64,000 nucleotides of DNA from NCBI GenBank assembly GCA_022711465.1, contig JAKLEZ010000002.1:124001-188000 (forward strand), written 5' to 3'. The position numbers and the translations under genes were made by a program. Shown in pieces: positions 53,173-62,021 of the stretch. Each line of letters opens with the position of its first letter. Position 1 is the stretch's first letter. A model generated the notes under the pieces. The model was not told the DNA's origin and did not search any database. It was given only the letters and a program-made list of their open reading frames with translations. This DNA comes from Planctomycetota bacterium (lineage in GTDB: Bacteria; Planctomycetota; Phycisphaerae; UBA1845; PWPN01).

Positions 53173-53901
53173 ATGATGGCACAGGGACAGTGCGCCTATC
53201 GGCGAGTGGTACTGAAGATCAGTGGAGAAGGGCTGTCCGGTTCCGAGGGCTTCGGAATCGGGCCGGAGGCCTTGCAGCACGTGGCTGGCGAGGTTCGTGA
53301 TGTTCACGTTCTCGGTTTGCAGATTGCGATTGTCGTTGGTGGGGGGAACATTCTGCGCGGTGGCACCTTTTCCAGGACGTGCCACATCGCCGAGGCGACC
53401 GCGCATCACATGGGCATGCTGGCCACGGTGATCAACGCCCTGGCCCTCCAAGAGGCGATGGAGCATCTCGGGATCCAGGCCCGGGTGTTGTCGGCCGTCG
53501 CGGTGCACTCGGTCTGCGAGCCGTTTATCCGCCGGCGATGCATCCGGCACCTGGAGAAGGGCCGGGTCGCGGTGCTGGCCGGCGGTACCGGCCGGCCGTT
53601 CGTGACCACCGATACGGCCGCGGCCCTCGCCGCCGCCGAGATCAATGCCGAAGCCGTCTTCAAGGCCACCCAGGTGGACGGCGTCTACACCGCCGATCCG
53701 AAGAAGGACCCAACCGCGCGGTTCTGTTCCGAGCTCACCTATGACCAGGTCATCAATGGTCGCCTCGCGGTCATGGATCTCAGCGCGGTCGACATGTGCC
53801 AGCGAAACGGCACGCGGATCGTGGTGTTCAACCTGCACAAGGCCGGCAACATGAAGCGGATCGTCCAGGGCGAGAAGATCGGGACGGTGATTGGGCGATA
53901 G
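53173..53901 (+). CDS. pyrH: UMP kinase
   Basis: This 242-residue amino-acid-kinase-family enzyme phosphorylates UMP to UDP in pyrimidine synthesis. Family blocks are RVVLKISGEGLSG, IAIVVGGGNILRG, the MGMLATVINALAL motif, AGGTGRPFVTTDTAAALAA, AVFKATQVDGVYTADPKKDP and VFNLHKAGNMKRIV. AGGAGG lies upstream of the tandem ATGs at 53173 and 53176. The usual next gene, frr, is missing. A stem-loop begins just after the stop. Confidence 0.97.
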   Translation: MMAQGQCAYRRVVLKISGEGLSGSEGFGIGPEALQHVAGEVRDVHVLGLQIAIVVGGGNILRGGTFSRTCHIAEATAHHMGMLATVINALALQEAMEHLGIQARVLSAVAVHSVCEPFIRRRCIRHLEKGRVAVLAGGTGRPFVTTDTAAALAAAEINAEAVFKATQVDGVYTADPKKDPTARFCSELTYDQVINGRLAVMDLSAVDMCQRNGTRIVVFNLHKAGNMKRIVQGEKIGTVIGR

Positions 53902-53902
53902 G

Positions 53903-53925
53903 CCCGCCCTGCGACGAAGGGCGGG
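53903..53925 (+). terminator. Hairpin directly after pyrH
   Basis: CCCGCCCT (53903-53910) pairs exactly with AGGGCGGG (53918-53925) around a seven-base loop, immediately after the pyrH stop. There is no T-run. It probably marks the end of the rpsB-tsf-pyrH message. Confidence 0.55.
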
Positions 53926-54121
53926 GGCGTGGAGAGGATCTTGGCCGGACGATCCGGCCGTTCGACTGGTCTGACCGGTTCGAGAGCTGAACTGGAGAGG
54001 GACGAGCGGTCCGGGATCCATCTTGTCTGAGTTGCCGAACCAAACCTGGGTCCAAGCAGCCCGGTCCCGAAAAGACGGTCGCGGGCGTCAAATCGCCAGC
54101 CGAGTATTCGAGGAGGCCGCC

Positions 54122-56800
54122 ATGACCCGATGCAATATAGAAGTTTTGGCTATTTTATCATGGCTTTTGACATTTCTTGGGGCATCTCCGGCCTTCGCTG
54201 CCGATCGGTTCGATGGCAGGTTTTACCGCGGAGCCGGCGACGTCGAGTATCTTCAGCTTCTGGACATTGCCCGGCGATTGTTCGAGCCCGACGCCGAGTT
54301 CCAGAACCTCCCCATGCTGTACACGCCGGCCTGGAACGGGCTGGTTGAGGGGCCGACCTGGGGCGCGTGGTGGATTCAGAACAGCTACGGCACGACCTAC
54401 GGCGCCTTGCCGTTCTACCGGGAGCCGTGGCTGACATTCCTGACCCATTCGCACGATCTCTGGTTCGACCAGATGGGCGACGGTAAGACCGTGCGCAAGT
54501 TCGGGCGGTTCGACTTCGTGCCGCCCGACGGCTGCCTGTGTGATGCCGCCAGCCCGGGCTGGTTCGTGGCCAAGCAAGGTGACTGCCGGGTGGAACTTCA
54601 CGACTGGGCGATGGAGTTCACTGCGGCGGGCGTGCTGATGCAGGCGGAACTGCTGCTGATCAGCCGCGACGAGGCCGCGATCGCCCGCTACCTGCCCAAG
54701 CTGGAGCGGTGCGTGAGCTTCATTGAGTCGCGTCGCGATCCGAAGAACAACCTCTTCCTGGCCGGGCCGGCGGGCAACCTGTTGGCTCCCAGTTACGCGG
54801 GCTGGAAGCGACCGGACGGCACTTACGACATGGCCTACCTGACCGGCCTGTCGATCACTCACATCGCCGCCCTGGACCGGCTGATCGAGGTTGAGAAGCT
54901 GGCCGGCTACGCCGACAAGGCCGCGTTCTACGAGGAGAAGCGGGACTTGGCCGGCGAGGGGCTGGCCCTGCTGACCACCGAGGAAGGCTACTTCATCAAA
55001 TCGCTGGATCCGGATGGCGTCAGGCATGGCGTCTACGGGGCCAAGCAGCATGGTTACTTCGAAGCCTCGCCCAACCACGACGCCATTGCGTTCCGGGTGG
55101 TCGACGACGCCCAGGCCGAGCGGATCTACAACAAAATCGCGTCGATCCCCGACCTGCGTCCACACGCGTTCATCATCGCCAATGCTCCGGGCCTGGACGA
55201 CATCTACGACAAGCCGACGGGTTTGTGGCAGTACGGCACGTGGGTCAACGGCGGGCACTGGTCGACCTGTGAAGGCCGGATGATGATGGCCTACTACCGC
55301 CTGGGCAAATACGAGGATGCCCGTCGCTCGATGCGGCAACTCCTGACTTTCGCCCGCCAATTCCGGATGGACAATCCGCTGGTCAAGTTCGGCAGCGATG
55401 TCTACCAGCCGGGGGAGCTGATCAACCTGTGCTATGACACGTTCGCGCCGGCTGCCGGGCTGGTACGTGGACTGTTCGAGTACCTCTATGCCGCGGACAA
55501 GCTCACGCTCCTTCCGCACATCCCGCCGGGGATCACTGAACTTGAACAGCGATTCCCGATCCGGTTCGGCAAGAAGTGGCTGTTTCTCAGTACCCGAGGA
55601 CGCGGACCGGTCACTGCCGTTCGAATCAACGGGCAAGAGTGGAAGGACTTCGATGCTCGAGCCGTCCGCTTGCCCTACGCTCACACGCCGGACACGGCTC
55701 ACGTTCAGATCGCGCTGGGCGGTGCCGAACTGGCTCCGGCGGCCGAGACCACGAGAACCCAGCCTCCGCCGGTGGTGTCGCTTCCTCATGAAGCATTCTG
55801 GTCGAGCGAGTGGGCGACCCGCGAATCCCGACCCAATACCCTGCCGTTGCGGATCGGCGCCGACAGCAACGGAGCCAGCCGGTTCCTGGGCGACATCGCC
55901 CGTCCGCTGGTCTTAGGTCGAGCCTTGTCGGCCGATGAGATTGCCCGCTTGGCCAAGGACGATGGCGGGCTTGCGGCGGATGCGGCCCTGGTCGGCGCCT
56001 GGCGTTGGGATCAGGCCAAGGACAGGGCTTTTGACCACATCAAGGTGGCCGATCTGCCCGCGAGAATCAGCGGTGACGTGGAGATCGTTGACAGCCCCCA
56101 CGGCAAGGCCATCCGCCTGACCGGCCAGGGGTGGGTGGAGGTTGCCGACCACGCCCGCTTGGCGTTGACCAAGTCCTACACTCTGGCCGCCTGGGTAGCG
56201 CCCAAGGCCCTGCCGGACAGCGGTGGACGAATCATCGACAAGTCCACGGTGGGCACATCGGACAACTTTCTGCTGGACACGCACCCCGGCAACTCGCTGC
56301 GGCTGATCACCCGTCGGGGCAGCGTGGCCTTTGACGCCAAGCTACCTCTCGACGAATGGTCGCACGTTGCAGCCACTTTCGAGGCGGCCGGGGAGCTGCG
56401 GCTTTATCTCGACGGCAAGTGTGTGGCCTCTGCCGCTGCCGGAGCCCCGTCGGACATGCCCGGCTCAATCGCGGCCCTGCGGCCGCTGCTGGCACGGCTG
56501 GCCCGGTTCCGCGAGGCGATGGCCGCGGTGGGCCTGGGCGCGTCCTATGAGGCTGAACACGCCCGGTTGGCGATCGAGATGCTCGCCGCGATTGCTCAGC
56601 GGCAGGAACTTATGGCCAAGGGGGAGCTCGCTCTCCTGCCGGAGCCTCCGCGGGCAGCGGCGGCCGACAAGAGCTATGTGGACGCGCTGGCGAAGCTTTG
56701 CACGGGGCTGGAGAAGGCTTTAGACTCCTATGCCAAGGCCCAGGAACCCTCCAAACGGCGGGCGTACGAGGTGTGGGCCGGGACTGCGACCAAGAAGTAG
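54122..56800 (+). CDS. Secreted six-hairpin-type glycosidase with LamG-like C-terminal domain
   Basis: This 892-residue exported protein has a signal peptide at 1-26 (ILSWLLTFLGASPAFAA). Residues about 35-520 look like an (alpha/alpha)6 barrel: NGLVEGPTWGAWWIQNSYGT, RDPKNNLFLAGPAGN, HGVYGAKQHGYFEASPNHD, GLWQYGTWVNGGHWSTCEGR. They match the style of trehalase- and rhamnosidase-like enzymes, with several candidate acidic residues (E in STCEGR, D in SPNHDA). Residues 670-790 form a LamG/concanavalin-like domain (ITLTKSYTLAAWVAPKALPD-like, DEWSHVAATFEAAGELRLYL). A helical tail ends the protein. GAGGAGG precedes the ATG at 54122. The family is not assigned; a role in glycan breakdown is inferred. 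Confidence 0.75.
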   Translation: MTRCNIEVLAILSWLLTFLGASPAFAADRFDGRFYRGAGDVEYLQLLDIARRLFEPDAEFQNLPMLYTPAWNGLVEGPTWGAWWIQNSYGTTYGALPFYREPWLTFLTHSHDLWFDQMGDGKTVRKFGRFDFVPPDGCLCDAASPGWFVAKQGDCRVELHDWAMEFTAAGVLMQAELLLISRDEAAIARYLPKLERCVSFIESRRDPKNNLFLAGPAGNLLAPSYAGWKRPDGTYDMAYLTGLSITHIAALDRLIEVEKLAGYADKAAFYEEKRDLAGEGLALLTTEEGYFIKSLDPDGVRHGVYGAKQHGYFEASPNHDAIAFRVVDDAQAERIYNKIASIPDLRPHAFIIANAPGLDDIYDKPTGLWQYGTWVNGGHWSTCEGRMMMAYYRLGKYEDARRSMRQLLTFARQFRMDNPLVKFGSDVYQPGELINLCYDTFAPAAGLVRGLFEYLYAADKLTLLPHIPPGITELEQRFPIRFGKKWLFLSTRGRGPVTAVRINGQEWKDFDARAVRLPYAHTPDTAHVQIALGGAELAPAAETTRTQPPPVVSLPHEAFWSSEWATRESRPNTLPLRIGADSNGASRFLGDIARPLVLGRALSADEIARLAKDDGGLAADAALVGAWRWDQAKDRAFDHIKVADLPARISGDVEIVDSPHGKAIRLTGQGWVEVADHARLALTKSYTLAAWVAPKALPDSGGRIIDKSTVGTSDNFLLDTHPGNSLRLITRRGSVAFDAKLPLDEWSHVAATFEAAGELRLYLDGKCVASAAAGAPSDMPGSIAALRPLLARLARFREAMAAVGLGASYEAEHARLAIEMLAAIAQRQELMAKGELALLPEPPRAAAADKSYVDALAKLCTGLEKALDSYAKAQEPSKRRAYEVWAGTATKK

Positions 56801-56808
56801 GCGCGACC

Positions 56809-57864
56809 ATGCCGATGACGCCCCGCGAGCGATGGCTGGCCCTGCTGGCCGGCCGCGAGAGCGACCGGATCGTAACCGACTACTGGGCGACGGACGAGTT
56901 TCACGCCCGATTCAAGAGAGACCTCGACTGCCCTGACGACGAGAGTCTGTGGCAGAGACTGGTGATTGATCGGCCGTGCAATGTCTGCCCAGAACCTCGG
57001 AGCCTCCACCATCCTGACGACCCACAAGCCGACAACTGGGGGATCCGGCGCCGGAGAGTGGATTACGGCACCGGCATCTACGATGAGGCGGTGTACCATC
57101 CGCTGGCTCGAGCCGAGACCGTCGGCGAGGTTCACGCTTTCTGCTGGCCGCGACCGGAGGATCTCGATTACTCCCCGATTACCCGAGCGATCGACCAGAA
57201 TGCCGGACGGCGGGCGGTGATGGCCTGGCACTATGAGCCCTTCCTGCTCTATGCTCAACTTCGTGGCCTGGAGCAGGCCTTCATGGACCTGGTGCTCAGT
57301 CCGGATGTGGCCGAGGCGATCCTGGGTCACCTTTTCGAGTTTTACCACGAGCGGAACCGGCGGATGTTGGAGATCGGCCGCGGACGAATTGACTTGTTCG
57401 TTCTGGCCGAGGATCTGGGAGGCCAGGCTGGGCCGCTCATCAGCCTGGATCACTACCGCCGTTTTCTGCTGCCCAACCAGGTCAGAATGGCCACCCTGGC
57501 CCGCTCCTTCGGCTGCCACATCTTCTACCACACCGATGGGGCATCGCGCCCCTTTCTGCCGGATCTGATCGACAAGGTCGGAATCGAGATTCTCAATCCG
57601 GTGCAATGGCGATGTGCGGGCATGGAGCGGGAAGGGCTGGTCCGGGATTTCGGGAAAGCGGTCGTTTTCCACGGGGCGATGGACAACCAGTACACCCTGC
57701 CGTTCGGCACGGTGGCCGAGGTGGCCGCCGAGGTCAGGGAGAACCTGGCTATTTTCGGTAGAGGTCGATGGATCTGCGCCCCGTGTCACAATATCCAGAG
57801 CATTTCGCCGACCGTGAACATCGTCACGCTGTTCGAGACTGCCGAGGAGGAATCGAACCGATGA
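56809..57864 (+). CDS. URO-D-fold protein (uroporphyrinogen decarboxylase/corrinoid methyltransferase-like)
   Basis: This 351-residue protein has the URO-D TIM barrel found both in uroporphyrinogen decarboxylase and in MtaA/CmuA-type cobalamin methyltransferases. Marks are the start MTPRERWLALLAGRESDRIV, MDLVLSPDVAEAILGHLFEF, DLFVLAEDLGGQAGPLISLD and LIDKVGIEILNPVQWRCAGM. True HemE motifs for porphyrin binding are not evident. At the zinc-site position, MtaA-type enzymes have H-x-C but this protein has H241-T-D243; Cys residues at 323 and 326 lie near the usual last ligand. It sits between two glycosidase genes, eight bases after one and overlapping the next by four bases (ATGA). It is therefore more likely a catabolic enzyme than haem synthesis. 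Confidence 0.82.
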   Translation: MPMTPRERWLALLAGRESDRIVTDYWATDEFHARFKRDLDCPDDESLWQRLVIDRPCNVCPEPRSLHHPDDPQADNWGIRRRRVDYGTGIYDEAVYHPLARAETVGEVHAFCWPRPEDLDYSPITRAIDQNAGRRAVMAWHYEPFLLYAQLRGLEQAFMDLVLSPDVAEAILGHLFEFYHERNRRMLEIGRGRIDLFVLAEDLGGQAGPLISLDHYRRFLLPNQVRMATLARSFGCHIFYHTDGASRPFLPDLIDKVGIEILNPVQWRCAGMEREGLVRDFGKAVVFHGAMDNQYTLPFGTVAEVAAEVRENLAIFGRGRWICAPCHNIQSISPTVNIVTLFETAEEESNR

Positions 57865-59150
57865 GTACACAGGCTTCTCGAGTTTGTTATCAAATGGTGG
57901 TGTTTGGCCTGGCGTGCCCAGGTCCGGCCCTGCTGGCCCAGGAGGCCATGCTCGCACCCGAGCGGTTTGCCCTCCTGGCCTGGAACCGGAGTTCCGGGGA
58001 TCGCGCCACTTTCGAGCAGATGCGTGAATGCGGCTTCAACCTGGCGGGTTTTGTGCCACCCGACCAGCTGGACGAGGTGGCGGCGGCCGGGCTCAAGGCC
58101 ATCGTTCACGATTCGCGCGTGCCCGTGGTGCTTGACGCCACGCTGACCGAGGCCGAAGTGAAGAAGCGAGCCGGCGAACTGGCGGACAAGGTGGCCGCCC
58201 ATCCGGCCGTGTTCGGCTTCTACCTGGCGGACGAGCCGAATGCCAGGAGCTTTCCCGCGCTGGCCCGCTGGGCGGCGGCGTTCAAGGCGATCTCGCCAGA
58301 CAAGATCAGTTATGTGAATCTGTTCCCGACCTACGCCAATGCCGACCAATTGGGCGTTGGCAGCTACGTTCGATACCTGGAGACCTTCATCAACATGGTG
58401 AAGCTGCCGTACATCAGCTACGACCACTATGCACTGATGGAGGACGGCTCGCTCCGCGACGGCTACTTCCAGAATCTCGAGATCGTGCGCGAGGCGGCCC
58501 TGCGGCACAAGATACCCTTCTGGAACGTCGTCATGTCGACCGGCTGTCTGGACTTCGCGGAGCCCTCCGACGCGGGCCTGCGTTTTCAGGCCTACACGAC
58601 GCTGGCCTACGGCGGCCGGGGAATCAGCTGGTTCACCTACTTCTCCGCGCCGGTCGGCAACTTCCGCCTCGCCCCCATCGACCATTTCGGTCAGAAGACC
58701 GCCACCTGGTCCATGCTCCGGAGGGTCAACATGGAGGTTCACCGGCTGGGGCCGACGTACATCGCGCTGAAGAACGTCAACGTCTTCCATCACCCGGATG
58801 TGCCCAAGGAGTGCAGGGGTATCGACACGGCGGTCCATCTCGGCGGGCTTTCCGGCGGGTCGTTCGTGGTGGGGGAGTTTGTCGGGCCGGAGGATCGGCC
58901 GTACGCCCTGGTGGTCAACAAGGGCCTCAAGCGCTCGGTGTGTTTCTCGCTCAAGTTCAAGGCCGGCGGGGCGATCACGCAGATCAACGCCCAGACCGGT
59001 CAGCCGCAGCCGTTCGCGGGGGAGCAAGGATGGCTGGCACCGGGGCAAGGCATGCTGCTCACCGTCAGGTCGGCGGCGACGTCGAAACCGGCGGTAACCG
59101 GAGCGGACGCGAGAGCGGACGGTGCGACGGGGCCCCGAACGGTCAAGTGA
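57861..59150 (+). CDS. Exported TIM-barrel glycosidase-like protein
   Basis: This 429-residue protein has a probable signal peptide (VCYQMVVFGLACPGPALLAQ). A (beta/alpha)8-type body follows: FEQMRECGFNLAGFVPPDQL, HPAVFGFYLADEPNARSFPA with a likely acid/base glutamate in LADEP, then LPYISYDHYALMEDG and the late YGGRGISWFTYFSAP. The C-terminal part (FVVGEFVGPEDRPYALVVNK) resembles the beta-sandwich of beta-galactosidase-like proteins. The GAGGAGG site is inside the upstream gene and the start overlaps its stop. The exact family is not assigned. It closes the three-gene glycan operon. Confidence 0.75.
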   Translation: MSTQASRVCYQMVVFGLACPGPALLAQEAMLAPERFALLAWNRSSGDRATFEQMRECGFNLAGFVPPDQLDEVAAAGLKAIVHDSRVPVVLDATLTEAEVKKRAGELADKVAAHPAVFGFYLADEPNARSFPALARWAAAFKAISPDKISYVNLFPTYANADQLGVGSYVRYLETFINMVKLPYISYDHYALMEDGSLRDGYFQNLEIVREAALRHKIPFWNVVMSTGCLDFAEPSDAGLRFQAYTTLAYGGRGISWFTYFSAPVGNFRLAPIDHFGQKTATWSMLRRVNMEVHRLGPTYIALKNVNVFHHPDVPKECRGIDTAVHLGGLSGGSFVVGEFVGPEDRPYALVVNKGLKRSVCFSLKFKAGGAITQINAQTGQPQPFAGEQGWLAPGQGMLLTVRSAATSKPAVTGADARADGATGPRTVK

Positions 59151-59186
59151 GTGGATCTGCACTCCGCGAGGAGTCGTCTCGCGATT

Positions 59187-60425
59187 CTAGCCGCGTGCAG
59201 ACCGATGCTGGCGAAACACGTCCATGGCCGCCGGGAACATGCTCAGGGCGCGCTCGAAGATACCCAGTGAATAGGCGATGGCCATGCCGTAATTGGTGAC
59301 CGGCACCCGGGCTTCGCGGCATCGCAGGATTCGGGTCAGGACCTCGCGGCGATTGGTCATGCAGGCGCCGCAATGGACGACCAAGCGGCAGGAAGCGAGA
59401 TCAGCGGGGAAGTCGTGACCCTGCACATGGGTGATCTCGAGTTTGCCACCCACGTACTGGGTGAGCCAGCGGGGGATCTTGACCCGGCCGATGTCCTCGC
59501 CGATCGGGTGATGTGAGCAGGATTCGGCGATCAGCACCCGGTCGCCGGGTCGAAGCTGCTCGATGGCCAGTGCCCCGCGAGTGAACTCGGCCAAGTCGCC
59601 CTTGTAGCGAGCGAACAGAATGGAGAACGAGGTCAGCGGGACGGTGTTTGGCGTATCCGCGGCCACCTTGAGGAACGCCTGGGAATCGGTGACCACGAGG
59701 GCCGGCGGGCGGTTCAGGCGACCGAGGGCATCGCGCAGTTCGCGTTCCTTGACCACCATGCAGTAGGCGTCGTTGTCGAGCGTGTCGCGGATGCTCTGGA
59801 CCTGGGGCAGGATGAGCCGGCCCTTGGGGGCCTCCATGTCGATGGGCACGACCAGCACGACCAGTTCTCCGGCCGGTACCAGGTCGCCCAGAATCGAAGG
59901 GGTATTGATGAACGCCTCGGGCGCGGCGTTGATCAGGGCCTGGCGGAGATCAAGGACGCCGTCGCCCTTGGCCGCCACTGTCTGGACGAACGGAACCCGC
60001 CGGGCCTGGAGTGCGTCCCGCACGGCCGCTTGGGGCTGGGCCCGATCGACCTTGTTGAAGACGACGAGGGCGGGTACCGATCTGCCGGTCAACTCGTTCA
60101 GGATCATCTCCTCGAACTCGCCCCATACGCCGGATTCGCACACGATGATGCCGACGTCGGTGCGGTCGAACACCTCCCGGGTCCGCCGGATGCGCATCTC
60201 ACCCAGCGCCCCGACGTCGTCGATTCCGGCGGTGTCGATGAACAGGACGGGGCCGACGGGCAGCAGTTCCATCGGCTTCTCGACAGGGTCGGTGGTGGTG
60301 CCGGCCACCTCCGAGACGATGGATACGTACTGCCGGGTCAGGGCGTTGAGCAGCGATGATTTGCCGACATTTCGCCGGCCGAACAAGCCGATGTGAAGAC
60401 GGATGCCTTTGGGGGTATTGGTCAT
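59187..60425 (-). CDS. hydF: [FeFe]-hydrogenase maturation GTPase HydF
   Basis: HydF, 412 residues, is the scaffold on which the 2Fe subcluster of the [FeFe]-hydrogenase H-cluster is assembled before transfer to HydA. The N-terminal GTPase domain has the P-loop GRRNVGKSS (16-24), switch II DTAGIDDVG and NKVD. The C-terminal cluster site has the CxH motif in ESCSHHPIGED and HCxxC in VVHCGACMTN, the pattern of HydF. The gene is the last of hydE-hydG-aspA-hydF. Its ribosome-binding site is poor, and the 148-base gap before it holds a heptamer array. It converges with the glycosidase operon, with 36 bases between the stops. Confidence 0.97.
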   Translation of the reverse strand: MTNTPKGIRLHIGLFGRRNVGKSSLLNALTRQYVSIVSEVAGTTTDPVEKPMELLPVGPVLFIDTAGIDDVGALGEMRIRRTREVFDRTDVGIIVCESGVWGEFEEMILNELTGRSVPALVVFNKVDRAQPQAAVRDALQARRVPFVQTVAAKGDGVLDLRQALINAAPEAFINTPSILGDLVPAGELVVLVVPIDMEAPKGRLILPQVQSIRDTLDNDAYCMVVKERELRDALGRLNRPPALVVTDSQAFLKVAADTPNTVPLTSFSILFARYKGDLAEFTRGALAIEQLRPGDRVLIAESCSHHPIGEDIGRVKIPRWLTQYVGGKLEITHVQGHDFPADLASCRLVVHCGACMTNRREVLTRILRCREARVPVTNYGMAIAYSLGIFERALSMFPAAMDVFRQHRSARG

Positions 60426-60573
60426 GGAAGAGAGCTTTCAGCAGTCAGCTTTCAGCGATCAGCAGTCGGTGGTCAGCATTCAGAAACCATGAGCGATCAG
60501 CTATTGATCCTTGGTACCAGCCTCGCACCCCACCGTGGCGGGCTGGAACGCGTCGTTGCGCCTGCCGTTTCAA
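60426..60573. other. Gap between aspA and hydF
   Basis: No gene is seen. The part next to hydF (60438-60486) is the heptamer array; the rest is ordinary GC-rich sequence. Confidence 0.5.
60438..60486. repeat. Seven tandem degenerate heptamers upstream of hydF
   Basis: Seven contiguous 7-base units follow the plus-strand consensus TCAGCNN (five units keep TCAGC exactly; the others are TCGGTGG and TCAGAAA). The register may continue weakly to about 60500. It lies 13 bases upstream of the hydF start codon, where the ribosome-binding site should be. The period equals that of the two nuo repeats although the consensus differs. Confidence 0.7.
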
Positions 60574-61986
60574 TCACGATTTCTCCGGTCCAGGTGGTGA
60601 GCCCAATCGGGTCACCGCCTCGGCCGACAACAGCTCATCGTACTCCTCGGCGGTGAGCAAGCCGCGTTCGAGGGTGATCTGGCGAATGGTCTTGCCGTCC
60701 TTTCCGGTGGCCTCCGCGAGTTCCGATGCGGCCTCGTAACCGAGTCGTTCCACCAGAGCGGTTGCGCTGGCCGTCGTGCTCTCGACGTGTCCTCGACAGC
60801 GTTGTTCGTCGGCCTCCAGTCCATCGACGCAGAGCCTGCGAAAGGCACTGCAGGCGTTGACCATCAGCGAGAGGCTGCCCAGCAGAGCGTCGGCGATCAA
60901 CGGCAGGAACGCGTTGAGTTCCAGGTTGCCCATCGAGCATGCCTGGGTGATGGCCTGATCGTTGGCCATGACCACGATCGCGGCCTGGGAGACGGCCTCG
61001 GGGATGACCGGGTTGACCTTGCTGGGCATGATGGAGGAGCCCGCCTGGCGGGGAGGCAGTCGCAGCTCGCCCAGCCCCGCTTCCGGGCCGGACGACAGGA
61101 GTCGCAGATCCGTTGCCACCTTGAGGAGGTTGCTGGCATGGGCCTTGAGAATGCCGCTGACCTCGACGAAGGCGTCGGTGTTCTGCGTGGCCTCGATGAG
61201 GTTCTCCGCCCGAGCAAGGCCGAGGCCGGTGATCTCGCGAAGGTGCTCCACCGCCCGGAAGATGTATTGCCGGGGGGCCGAGAGCCCGGTGCCGATGGCC
61301 GTGCCGCCCAGATTGACCACCCGAAGTCGCTCTTCGCACTTGTAGATTCGCCAGCGGTCGCGGGCGAAGGCCTCGGCATAGGCGGACATCTCCCGGCCCA
61401 GGGTGGTCAGCACCGCGTCCTGGAGTTGCGTTCGCCCCACCTTCACGATATGGGCAAACTGCTTCTCTTTACGTTGAAATGCCTCCATCAGCCCGACCAC
61501 CTCGTGTTCCAGCAGGCGAAGCTCCCCGATGGCGGCCACTTTGAGGGCGGTCGGGAAGGTGTCGTTGGTCGACTGGTGGAGGTTGAGGTCGTCGAGCGGG
61601 CTGACCGTGCGGTAGTCGCCCAGCGGCCTGTGGAGCAGTTGCAGGGCCCGGTTGGCCAGGACCTCGTTGATGTTCATGTTGGTCGAGGTGCCGGCGCCGC
61701 CCTGCAGGGCATCGACCACGATGTGTTCGTCGAGTCGGCCCTCGATCATTTCGGCACATGCCGCCGCGATGGCCGCGGCCTTGGGAGCATCCCACCGGCC
61801 GAGTTCCTGGTTGGCCCGGACACAGGCCAGCTTGACTGCCCCGTAGGCGTGAATCAGCGGCGGGCGAACCGGCCGGCGTGTCAGTGGGAAGTTCTCGATC
61901 GCCCGTTCGGTGTGGATGCCATGCAGGGCGTTTGCGGGCACGTCGCGAGGGCCCAGGAGGTCGTACTCGGTGCGATACGGCGTCAT
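60574..61986 (-). CDS. aspA: Aspartate ammonia-lyase
   Basis: This 470-residue enzyme of the fumarase/aspartase superfamily splits aspartate to fumarate and ammonia. The conserved parts are AGTSTNMNINEVLANRAL, HQSTNDTFPTALK, the VGRTQLQDAVLTTLG block and the signature GSSIMPSKVNPVIPE around residue 320. The GTSTNMN and SSIMPSKVNP loops fit both fumarase and aspartase; the operon context favours aspartase, as aspA genes are known beside hydE/F/G in some bacteria. It is 35 bases after hydG and 148 bases before hydF. The released ammonia could feed synthesis of the bridging dithiomethylamine ligand, by inference. Confidence 0.9.
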   Translation of the reverse strand: MTPYRTEYDLLGPRDVPANALHGIHTERAIENFPLTRRPVRPPLIHAYGAVKLACVRANQELGRWDAPKAAAIAAACAEMIEGRLDEHIVVDALQGGAGTSTNMNINEVLANRALQLLHRPLGDYRTVSPLDDLNLHQSTNDTFPTALKVAAIGELRLLEHEVVGLMEAFQRKEKQFAHIVKVGRTQLQDAVLTTLGREMSAYAEAFARDRWRIYKCEERLRVVNLGGTAIGTGLSAPRQYIFRAVEHLREITGLGLARAENLIEATQNTDAFVEVSGILKAHASNLLKVATDLRLLSSGPEAGLGELRLPPRQAGSSIMPSKVNPVIPEAVSQAAIVVMANDQAITQACSMGNLELNAFLPLIADALLGSLSLMVNACSAFRRLCVDGLEADEQRCRGHVESTTASATALVERLGYEAASELAEATGKDGKTIRQITLERGLLTAEEYDELLSAEAVTRLGSPPGPEKS

Positions 61987-62021
61987 ACGTCATCCACGGT
62001 CGTACCCGGATCGGACCGGCG

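Noticed and set aside
53902..54121. Search for frr after pyrH
   Set aside because: No frame here resembles ribosome recycling factor; the next gene is a secreted glycosidase.
54158..59162. Long minus-strand frames opposite the glycosidase operon
   Set aside because: They mirror well-supported secreted proteins on the plus strand and have no signal peptide or motif.
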